From: Bifidobacterium xylocopae | GTDB taxonomy: Bacteria; Actinomycetota; Actinomycetes; Actinomycetales; Bifidobacteriaceae | Direction: 5' to 3' | Length of the DNA: 64,000 bases | NCBI RefSeq assembly: GCF_003315615.1 | Contig: NZ_PDCH01000006.1 | Location: 1 to 64,000 of the forward strand | Shown here: positions 8,842 to 19,500 of the stretch, piece by piece | Numbering within the stretch: position 1 is the first letter of the stretch | Layout of the letters: the number at the start of each line of letters is the position of its first letter | The notes under the pieces: model-generated | Told to the model about the DNA's origin: nothing | Databases searched by the model: none | Seen by the model: the letters and a program-made list of their open reading frames with translations, nothing else | Translations under genes and position numbers: made by a program

Positions 8842-10517
8842 TGACGGCTGTGATGAAGAGTCCAGAGCGGGTGCGGCCCCAGGTTGGACAAAGCCCGGAG
8901 CGGTCCGCGGCAGTCGGCGCTGCGGACGACGGCGCTCAGGGCGCTGCCCGGTCCCCGGACCGGTCCACCGGTAGGCAACCGGCCCGGACCGCCGTTCGTC
9001 GGGCTGCCGAACTGGCCCGGCAGGCCGAGGAGCATGCCCGGGCCAAGCAGGGAGCCAAAGGCAAGCATACGGCTCGCGAACGGCTCGACCTGCTCTTTGA
9101 TACCGGTTCCTTCGAGGAGATCGGCCGTTTCGCGGGTGGTGACATAGCGGGCGGTAGTGCCGGCTCCGCGGTCATCACCGGCTTCGGTCTGGTATACGGG
9201 CGCAAGGTGGCTGTGTACGCGCAGGATTTCTCGGTGCGGGGCGGTACGCTCGGCCGCGCCGAGGGCGCCAAGATCTGCCGGCTGATGGATATGGCCATCG
9301 AGCTCAAGGTGCCGATCGTGTCCTTGATTGACTCGGGTGGCGCCCGCATACAGGAGGGGGTCGCCGCGCTCACCCAGTATGGGCGGATCTTCCGCAAGAC
9401 CTGCCAGGCTTCGGGCTTCGTGCCTCAGATTTCCCTGATCCTTGGGCCGTGCGCGGGCGGTGCGGTGTACTGCCCGGCCTTGACCGACATGATCATCATG
9501 ACCAAGCGCAATTCCAACATGTTCGTGACCGGCCCCGATGTGGTCAAGGCCGCCACCGGCGAGACGATCAGCATGGATCAACTGGGCGGTGGCCGTGTCC
9601 ATGCCTCCACCTCCGGTGTGGCCCACTACCTGGGCGAGGACGAGGCGGATGCCATCGACTACGCCCGTACCGTCCTGGCTTACCTGCCCTCCAACTGTGA
9701 GGAGCCGGCGCCGACCTATGCATACGCGTCCGGTCACGCGGACCAGGCGGCCGCCAAGCGCCTGGCGGCGATCGTGCCTTCCAACGACCGTCAGCCTTAC
9801 GACGTCTTGGACGTGGTTCGCGCCATCGTGGACTACGGGGAATTCGTGCAGGTGCAGGAGCTGTTCGCCCGTTCGGCGGTCGTCGGTTTCGCCTGCATCG
9901 AAGGGCATCCGGTCGGGATTGTGGCCAATCAACCGCTGGTGGACGCCGGCAGCCTGGACGTGGACTCCTCGGAGAAGGTGGCCCGTTTCGTGCGCCTGTG
10001 CGACGCCTTCAACCTGCCTGTCATCACTTTGGTGGACACCCCCGGCTACAAGCCGGGTTCCGACCAGGAGCACGCCGGCATCATTCGCCGGGGGGCCAAG
10101 GTCATCTATGCATACGCCTCGGCCCAGGTCCCCCTGGTCACGGTCGTCCTGCGTAAGGCCTTCGGCGGCTCGTACATAGTGATGGGTTCCAAGTCCATAG
10201 GCGCGGACATGAACTTCGCGTGGCCCAGTTCGCAGATCGCCGTCCTGGGTGCCCGGGGCGCGGTGAACATCATCCATCGTCGTGACCTGCAGAAGGCGAA
10301 GGAGGAAGGCAAGGACGTGGACGCCTTGGCAGAGCGTCTGGCCACCGAATACGAGGAGACCACCGTCAACGCCAACCTGTCCCTGGAGATGGGCGAGATC
10401 GACGCCATGATCGATCCCGGGCAGACCAGGGCCGCCATCGCTGATTCCCTGCGCACCCTTGCTTCGAAACGCAGGACACAGATGGTGGATAAACACCATG
10501 GAAACCAACCACTCTGA
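8841..10517 (+). CDS. accD: Acyl-CoA carboxylase carboxyltransferase beta chain
   Basis: A 558-residue carboxyltransferase of the AccD/PccB family that moves the carboxyl group from biotin to acetyl-CoA (possibly propionyl-CoA), making malonyl-CoA. The N-terminal crotonase-fold half carries the FSVRGGTLGRAEG and IDSGGARIQEGV motifs; the C-terminal half carries VDTPGYKPG and RKAFGGSYIVMGSK. The first ~45 residues are low complexity. The ATG at 8841 overlaps the upstream TGA by one base and lies six bases after AGGAGG; a GTG at 8838 is also in frame but too close. The gene sits between the biotin carboxylase gene and fas, as expected for an operon. Confidence 0.92.
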   Translation: MTAVMKSPERVRPQVGQSPERSAAVGAADDGAQGAARSPDRSTGRQPARTAVRRAAELARQAEEHARAKQGAKGKHTARERLDLLFDTGSFEEIGRFAGGDIAGGSAGSAVITGFGLVYGRKVAVYAQDFSVRGGTLGRAEGAKICRLMDMAIELKVPIVSLIDSGGARIQEGVAALTQYGRIFRKTCQASGFVPQISLILGPCAGGAVYCPALTDMIIMTKRNSNMFVTGPDVVKAATGETISMDQLGGGRVHASTSGVAHYLGEDEADAIDYARTVLAYLPSNCEEPAPTYAYASGHADQAAAKRLAAIVPSNDRQPYDVLDVVRAIVDYGEFVQVQELFARSAVVGFACIEGHPVGIVANQPLVDAGSLDVDSSEKVARFVRLCDAFNLPVITLVDTPGYKPGSDQEHAGIIRRGAKVIYAYASAQVPLVTVVLRKAFGGSYIVMGSKSIGADMNFAWPSSQIAVLGARGAVNIIHRRDLQKAKEEGKDVDALAERLATEYEETTVNANLSLEMGEIDAMIDPGQTRAAIADSLRTLASKRRTQMVDKHHGNQPL

Positions 10518-10574
10518 CCAACAACCGCGAGTATTTCAGACTTTAGACCAGCATCACTCAAGAAATAGGACATC

Positions 10575-13500
10575 ATGACAGACACTCTGTTCATCAACCG
10601 TTTGGCCCAGCAACCCCACGCCCTCATGTTCGCCGGGCAGTCGACACCCTGGACGGTGGCTCTGGCGGACCTGATCCAGGATCCGACCATGGAGGCCGAA
10701 CTCAAGGACCATGCCGAGGCCGCTTCGCGCCTCCTGACCGCAGTCGCCACAAGCCTGCTGGCGACCGACGGTCGACCGCTCGACCTGTTCGGCTATGCGC
10801 CGAACCCGGCCAAGCTGGGAGCCGCGGCCAATGCATCCGTCTCGGTGCCTGGCATCGCCCTGACCCAGCTCGGTGCCTTGATTGATATGGATCGGCTGGG
10901 GTACCCCGTGGCCTCGGCCCATCCGCGGGCCCTGCTTGGTCATTCCCAAGGAATCATCGGCGTGCATATGGCACAGGCCATTCAGGATGCGGGCTCCATG
11001 GACGCCGCCAGGGGGCAGATCGATCAGATCCTGGCGCTGGCCATGCTGATCGGCGCGGCCGGGACCCGCCAGGTGCGGCGGTTGGGCATCCATGCCCAGG
11101 GTGAGGCCACCCCCATGCTTTCGGTCCGCGGCGCGACCCGTAAGCAGGTGGAGATCCTGATCGGGCGTGTGCCTTCGCCCAAGGGGCCGATCAGCATCGC
11201 CGTCACCAACTCCAGGCGCCACATGGTGCTTTCGGGATACCCGGAGGATCTGGCCGCATTCGCGATCGAGGTGGGCAAGGAGGCGGACCATCAGGCCAAG
11301 CTCCGCGAAGGGAAGGTGCGCGGGGGTACCCCGTTCGCGCCGGTGCTGGAATACTTGGAGGTCGGCCTGCCCTTCCATTCGCCGTTGATGGCGGACGCAG
11401 TCGAAGAGGCCGCCGCATGGGCGGCCCGTTGCGGGCTGGATACCGACCGGGCCCGTTTGCTGGCCCAGGAGGTCCTGCTCAAGCACGCGGATTGGGCCGG
11501 CCAGGTGGACGCTCTTCTGCGCGGTCAGGATCCAAGTCGGCTGTGGTTGGTCGATCTGGGCCCGGGTGAGACCCTGGGCAAGCTGACCGGCAGCCTCACC
11601 CAGGGAACGGGTGTAGGCGTGGTCGAAGCAGCCGGCAGCTCGGAGCGTGCGGCGCTGTCGACCTTGGAGGGTGAGCCCCAGCGAGGTCAGGACTGGTCCG
11701 CATTCAAGCCCAAGGTCATCGCCACTCCTGCTGGGGAGAAGATCTCAACCGCCTTCAGCAGGTTGACCGGCAAGCCGCCGGTTCTGCTGGCAGGCATGAC
11801 TCCGACCACTGTGGATCCGCAGATCGTGGCCGCCGCGGCCAACGCCGGGTACTGGGCCGAGCTGGCGGGTGGCGGTCAGGTAACGGCCGAGGTGTTCGAG
11901 CGTCATATGCAGGAGTTGGAGGCCGAGCTGGACGAAGGGCGAACGGTCGAGTTCAACGCCATGTTCATGGATCGTTACCTGTGGAACCTGCAATTCGGTT
12001 CCCAGCGCATCGTCTCCAAGAAGCGTGAGTCCGGAGCCCCGATCGACGGCGTCGTCATTTCCGCCGGCATACCGGAGCTGGAGGAGGCCGAGGGTCTCAT
12101 CTCCCAGCTCAACGCCGACGGATTCCCCTACGTGGCGTTCAAGCCGGGCACCGTCGACCAGATACGCCAGGTGGTGGCAATCGCAAAGCAGGTGGCCCCC
12201 AAGCCGATCCTCATGCAGGTCGAAGGCGGGGCGGCCGGCGGCCACCATTCCTGGGAGTCCCTGGACGACTTGCTCTCCACCACCTATGCCCAGGTGCGTG
12301 AATGCTCCAACATCATCCTGGTGGCCGGCGGAGGCATCGGGACCCCTGCCAGGGCGGCCGACTACATCTCCGGCTCCTGGTCCCGTGCGTACGGATTGCC
12401 GGACATGCCGGTGGATGCTGTGATGATCGGCACGGCCGCCATGACCGCCAAGGAGGCACACACCAGCCCCGAGGTCAAACAGGCCCTGGTGGCCACCCCG
12501 GGCATCGACATGAGCCGGCCCGATCCCGACCCCTTCGCCCCGATCGGCGAGCGGTGGGTGCCGTCAGGGCAGTCCGTCGGCGGTGTGGGCTCCGGCCTGA
12601 GCCATCTGCATGCGGACATCTATGAGTTGGAGAATTCCTCCGCCGAATGCGGCCGGCTTCTGGTCCGGGTCATGAAGCATCCGGAGGAGCTGGAGTCGCG
12701 CCGGGCCGAGATCATCGAGGCTTTGGGCAAGACAGCCAAACCGTACTTCGGCGACTTGGCGGACATGACGTATCAAGGCTGGGCCGAGCGATTCGCACAG
12801 CTGTCCAGCCCCTGGGCGGACGACACATACATCGATCGTTTCCTGCACCTGCTGCGCCGGGTGGAGGCCCGCGTGTGCGACAAGGAGTCCGGTGAGTTCG
12901 AATCCATCTTCGTCGATCGCGAGGATGTGCGTGAGCCGGGGCAGGCTCTGAGGAGGCTGCGGGAAGCCTATCCGCAGGCCGGCCGACTCAAGGTCGTACC
13001 GGCCGATGTGGCCTGGTTCCCGGTCCTGGTGCGCGAATATCCAAAGCCGATGCCCTTCGTGCCCGCCATCGACAATGACCTCCTGCGCTGGTGGGGGCAG
13101 GACCAGCTGTGGCAGTCCGAGGATCCGCGCTACCCGGCGGATTCGGTCCGCGCCATTCCCGGCCCGATTTCCGTGGCCGGCATCACCACGGTGGACGAGC
13201 CGGTCGCCTCGATCCTGGGCAGGTTCGAAGGGGCGGCCCTGGAACGGGTCCGCCAGGAAGGGGTCGAGCCGGCACAGGCATATTCGCAATTGGCGTGCGC
13301 CGGTTCCCCCGAGGAATTCATCCGCCGCAGCCCGCACATCTCCTGGGTCGGCCATTTGATGGCGAACCCGGCCTATGGAACCGCAGTGGGCGACAAGCAC
13401 TACGAGATTCGTCCGGCGGGCCCGGATCAGGGCCTGGAGCGGTACGACCTGGACATCCATCTGGACACCTACTGGGATGACGACCCGGACGGCGGCCTGG

Positions 13501-16500
13501 ACAAGCACGCGGTCCGCCACATTGTCGTCCCCCTGACCGTGGATCCGCATGCGGCCGGTTCGTTCCCTGTCGTGGACAGGAAGCGTCTGCCTGAGGACGT
13601 GTATGCCATGCTGGCCGCGACGGCCGGAATCGGCAACACGGCCATCACCGGCGATCGGCTGGAATCCATGCCCTCCATCGAGCACATGGATGACGAATCC
13701 GCGTACCCGTTCGGCGTGGCCCATTCCGGGTACACCTTGTCGGCCAACCTGGGCTTCGACCATGAAGCCGCGACCGGAGCCGCCCTGCCGGCCAGCTTGG
13801 CTCCCTCCGCCATCGCGCCCGATGCCTTGGTCGGACCGGCTTGGCCCGCGATATACGCGGCCCTGGGTTCCGTTTATGTGCAGGGCTTCCCGATCATCGA
13901 AGGACTCCTGAACGCCGTCCACCTGGACCACCTGATTGAGCTGAAGGTCAGCGAGGATGAACTCCTGAAGCATACGGGCGAGCGGATTGGGCTCACGTCC
14001 TGGGCCGAGGAATACCGCGAATCCGCCTCGGGTCGCGTCGTCACCATCCACGTGCGTCATCAGGCCTCTGACGGCAGCGTCCTGGCCGACGAGATCGAGC
14101 GCTTCGCCATACGGGGCAGGGCATACTCCGATCAGCTGCCGGAGCCGGCCCCCGACTATGGTGGCATCGAAGCCGACACCGTCGATACGCCCCGTCGCCT
14201 GCTGCGCAGGGTCACCGTGACCGCGCCCAGGGACATGACCGCATTCGCGCGCACCTCCGGTGATTTCAACCCCATCCACACTTCCGCCCGTGGCGCCGCC
14301 GTCTCCGGCCTGAAGGCGCCGTTGGTGCACGGCATGTGGCTGTCGGCAACCGCTCAGTATGCAGCGCAGTCCCGGGATGAGCAGGGTGCCCACTACGAGA
14401 TCGCCGGCTGGACCTACAACATGTATGGCATGGTCCAGTTGGGCGACCATGTGGAGATTTCGGTCGAGCGTGTGGGCAAGGTCCGCCATGGCGGCCTGGT
14501 CCTGGAGGTCACCTGCCGCATCGACGGCCAGTTGGTTTCCAGGGGCACCGCCATCGCCCGCGCCCCCCGCGCCGCGTACGTCTACCCCGGCCAAGGCATC
14601 CAGCAGCAGGGTATGGTCCTGGACGAGCGTGCGCAATCCACGGCAGCCCGACGGACCTGGGAGCGGGCCGATGCCCTGACCCGGTCCAAGCTCGGCTTCT
14701 CCATCCTGGCCGTGGTGCGTGACAACCCGAAGACATTGACGGCCAAGGGGGTCACCTACCATCATCCGGAGGGTCTGCTCAATCTGACTCAGTTTACCCA
14801 GGTTGCACTGGCGACCGTGGCTTTCGCCCAGACCGCGCGGCTGCGCGAATCAGGTGCGGACATCTGGCCCGCCTACTTCGCCGGGCACTCACTGGGTGAA
14901 TACAACGCCCTGTCGTCCTTCGCCGGGGTCATGTCCCTGGAGACGGTGCTGGAGCTTGTCTTCCACCGCGGATCGACCATGCATTCGCTCATCGAACGCG
15001 ACGAGCAGGGCCGTTCGAACTACCGGATGGGCGCCCTGCGGCCCAACCAGTTCGGACTGGGTGATGCCGATGTCAAGGCGTATGTGGAGTCGGTGTCGGC
15101 CGATTGCGGCGAGTTCCTGGAGATCGTGAACTACAACCTGGCGGGTCAGCAGTACGCCATCGCCGGCACCATCGCCGGGCTGGAGTACCTGAAGCGGGAT
15201 GCCGATCGGCGCGCGAAGGAGGCCGGCGGCAAACCCGCCTTCATGTACGTGCCCGGCATCGATGTACCTTTCCACTCCTCCCTGCTGCGCAAGGGTGTCC
15301 CGGAGTTCCGTGACACACTCGACCAGCTTCTGCCCGCCCACATCGATTACTCGCGTCTGGAAGGCCGCTACATTCCGAACCTGGTGGCCCGGCCCTTCGA
15401 GATGACCCGTGAATTCGCGGCATCAATCCTGGAGGTCGTGCCCTCCGAGCGCATCCAACAGGCCCTGGGCGACCCGGCTGTCTGGGACTCCTATGCCGCG
15501 GACGACCAGAAGCTCGGACGGCTGCTCCTGACCGAGCTGCTGTCCTGGCAATTCGCCTCGCCTGTGCGTTGGATCGAGACCCAGTCGCTCATGTTCGGCG
15601 CCCGCGAACAGGGCGGTCTGGGTGTGGAACAACTGGTTGAGGTCGGCCTGGGGCACTCGCCCACGCTGGCGAACATGGCCGCGAAGACCTTGCGCCTGCC
15701 TGATTTCAGGGAACGTCAGGTCACGGTGTACAACCTGGGCCGTGACGAGGCCAGGGTATACCTGACTGATTCCGACCCAATCGCGTCCATCGAGGACGAC
15801 GAACCGGTGCAGGAGCCGGTCTCGCCAACCCGGACGGATACAGCGGATTCAGGTACGGCCGTTTCCCAGCCGGTGGAGGCTGCCGAGCAGCCCGCGCCCC
15901 AGCCATCGTCATCGCCGGCCACGGCGCAACCGGCCGCTGGGGCTGCCTCCGGCGCGGATGTGCCTGACATTCCCTTCAAGGCCTCCGATGCCATTCGCAC
16001 CCTCCTGGCCTATTCCGCCAAGATTCGCACCGATCAGATCGGCGCGACCGACACTACCGACACCCTGACCAATGGTGTCTCCTCCCGTCGCAACCAACTG
16101 CTGATGGACATCTCCTCGGAGCTGGGTGTGGCATCCGTGGACGGTGCCGCCGAGGCTTCGATGGGGGACCTGAGCGCTCTGGTCAACAAGGTGGCTCCCA
16201 ACTACAAGCCATTCGGAACGGTTCTGGGCGATATCGTCCGAGACCGGGTAAAGGCGCTCTTCGGCCCCGCAGGCCTGAAGCTCAAGCAGGTCGAGGACCG
16301 TGTGACCGGCGACTGGCAGCTGGGCCCCGGGTGGGCCGCTGCGGTGGTGGCAGCCCTGGTCCTGGACACACGCGAAGGCGGTTCCTCGCGTGGCGGGAAC
16401 CTGGCCCGGCTTTCCACCAAGCCGGCGGCCACCGCCTCCGCGGCGAAGTCCCTGATCGATCAGGCCGTGCAGAATGTGGCCCAGGCCCATGGGGTATCCG

Positions 16501-19500
16501 TCTCCCTGCCCAGCTCAGGTGGCGCAGCGGGCGGTGCCGTCGTCGACTCCGCGGCCTTGGACGCGTTCGCGGCCAAGGTCACTGGCTCGCAGGGACTGCT
16601 GGCCTCAACCGCACGTTACGTTCTCGCTCAACTCGGTCTGAAGCCACCCGTGGCAGCCACCGGTTCGGATGAGGACGCCGCTGTGGTGGCCGCCGTCGAA
16701 GCTGAGCTGGGATCGGATTGGCCCAAGCAGGTCGAACCGGTCTTTGACGGCCGCAAGGCGGTCCTCTTCGACGATCGCTGGGCCAGCGCCCGCGAGGACC
16801 TGGCCCGTATCCAATACGAGGGCGATCGGGCGGCGGCCCAGGGCAGCTTCCTGGGTGCGGGGCCCGAGGTCCAGGCACAGGCCCAGTGGTATGCGCGCAA
16901 GGCCGACACCGAAGGGAGGGCCGACCTGTCCCAGGTCTTCGCCCGCATAGCCGGCGAGGCGGGGCAATCGCCCTCGTCCGATCCCCGGTCGTCCCGCTTC
17001 GCTTCGGATGTTGCCGTGGTCACGGGTGTGTCGTCCAACTCCATCGCCGGTTCGCTGGTCGCCGGGCTGCTGGAGGGTGGCGCGACTGTGGTGGCGGTCT
17101 TCCACACCTTGGATCAGAAGGCTGTGCAGTGGGCGAAGTCCCTGTACCGCAGCCATGCGGTCGCCGGGGCCAAGCTGTGGGTCCTGCCCGCCAACCTGTC
17201 CAGCTTCCGCGACGTGGATGCGTTGGTGGATTGGGTCGGATCCGTGCAGAAGAAGACCACGGGTGCCACGACCACCATCCTGAAGCCCGCGTTGGAGCCC
17301 AGCATCCTGCTGCCCTTCGCCGCCCCGCCCATGCATGGCACGATGTCCGATTCCGGCAGGCTGTTCGAGTCCCAGGCCCGGCTCATGCTCTGGGGGCTGG
17401 AACGCCTGATCGCCGGCTTCGGGCAGATCGGTGCCGACACGGATGTCGATCACAAACTCCATGTGGTGCTGCCGGGCTCGCCCAACCGTGGCATGTTCGG
17501 TGGTGACGGCGCTTACGGCGAGATCAAGGCCGCGTTGGACGCCATCGTCAACCGTGCCCGCAGTGAATCAGACTGGTCAGACCGGGTCACTTTCGCGCAC
17601 CCGCTGATCGGCTGGGTCCGGGGCACCGGCCTCATGGGTGGCAATGACCCCCTGGTCAAGGCTGTCGAACGGCATGGTGTACGCACATACTCCACCGAGG
17701 AGATGGCGGGTGAGCTGCTTGATCTGTGCACGTCCGAGGCGCGCGTCCGCGCCCAGGCGGGCCCGCTGAAAGCGGACCTGACCGGGGGCTTGGGAACCGA
17801 GCACCTGGATTTGCGTGAGCTCAAGGACCAGGCCGCCGCAGATGCCGAACCCGGGCAGGGCGTGAAGGCGGCATCGAAGGCGGCTGGGGCCGCAAGCGGT
17901 GAACGAACGGTCAAGGCCCTGCCTACGCCGCACGTCCCGAGTCAGGCCCCCGTGGACCTGTCCGAGTGGGATGGCGTCACGGCCCGCCCCGAGGACGAGA
18001 TCGTGATCGTCTCCATCGGGGAGATGGGGCCCTGGGGCTCCGGCCGTACCCGCTTCGAGGCGGAGCTGGGCATCCACTCGGATGGCGAAGTGGACCTTTC
18101 GGCCGCGGCCGTGCTCGAACTGGCCTGGAACATGGGCCTGATCGAGTGGCAGGATTCCCCCAAGCCAGGCTGGTACGACACCGATGGCGAGCTGGTGCGC
18201 GAGGAGGACATCGCCGAGCGCTATCACGACGATGTCGTTGCCCGCTCCGGCATCCGCCCCTTCGACGATGGCATGGGCTCCGACTACCGGAATGGTACGA
18301 ACGAGGAGGAGGTCGACGTCTTCCTGGACCACGATGTGGTCTTCTCCGTCCCCACCGAGGACATGGCCCAGGAGTATGTCAGGCTCGACCCCGACCACAC
18401 GGATGTAGAGGAGGACGCGGAATCCGGGGAGTGGAACATCACCCGCAAGGCCGGTTCCAAGATTCGCGTGCCGCGCAGGGCCACCATGTCCCGTACCGTC
18501 GGTGGGCAGTTCCCCAAGGGCTTCGACCCGGTTAAGTGGGGTATCCCGGCCTCGATGGTCGGCGATGTGGACCCGATCGCACTGTGGAACATCGTGACTA
18601 CGGTGGACGCCTATCTCTCCGCGGGATTCACCCCCACCGAGATCCTCCAGGCCATCCACCCCTCCAAGGTCGCATCCACGCAAGGCACGGGCTTCGGGGG
18701 TATGGCCTCCATGCGCAAGCTCTACCTGGACAGGTTCCTGGGGAGGGAGATCCCCACGGACATCCTCCAGGAAGCCCTGCCCAATGTGGTGGCGGCGCAC
18801 GTCATGCAGTCCTATATCGGGGGCTACGGCAACATGATCCAGCCGGTCTCGGCATGCGCCACCGCCGCGGTCTCGCTGGAGGAGGGCGCCGACAAGATAG
18901 CCCTGGGCAAGGCGGACTTCGTGGTCACCGGAGCCATCGATGACATCGGGGTAGAGTCGGTCATCGGCTTCGGCAACATGAACGCGACCGCCGACTCCGG
19001 CGAGATGTACGCCAAGGGAATCGCACCGCGGTTCTTCTCCCGGGCGAACGACCGTCGGCGTGGCGGATTCCTGGAATCCCAGGGTGGCGGCACGATTCTG
19101 CTGACACGGGGTGATATCGCGCTGAGGATGGGATTGCCTGTGGCTGGTGTGGTCGGCTACATCCACTCCTTCGCCGACGGCGCGCATACGTCGATCCCGG
19201 CGCCCGGTCTGGGTGCCCTGGCGGCCGGCATGGGCGGCAAGGATTCCGATCTGGTACACGCCCTTGCCAAACTGGGTGTGACTCCTGACGAAATCGCAGT
19301 GGTTTCGAAGCATGACACCTCCACGAATGCCAATGATCCCAACGAATCCGAGCTCCACAACACGCTGGCCCACGCCATCGGTCGCACGGACGGCAATCCG
19401 CTCTATGTCATCTCGCAGAAGAGCCTTACCGGTCACGCCAAGGGAGGTGCCTGCATCTTCCAGATCAATGGCCTTACCCAGCTCTTCCGTTCGGGTGTCA

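Noticed and set aside
12564..14765. 733-codon minus-strand frame inside fas
   Set aside because: Antisense shadow in high-GC DNA; fas is continuous and recognisable domain by domain across this region.
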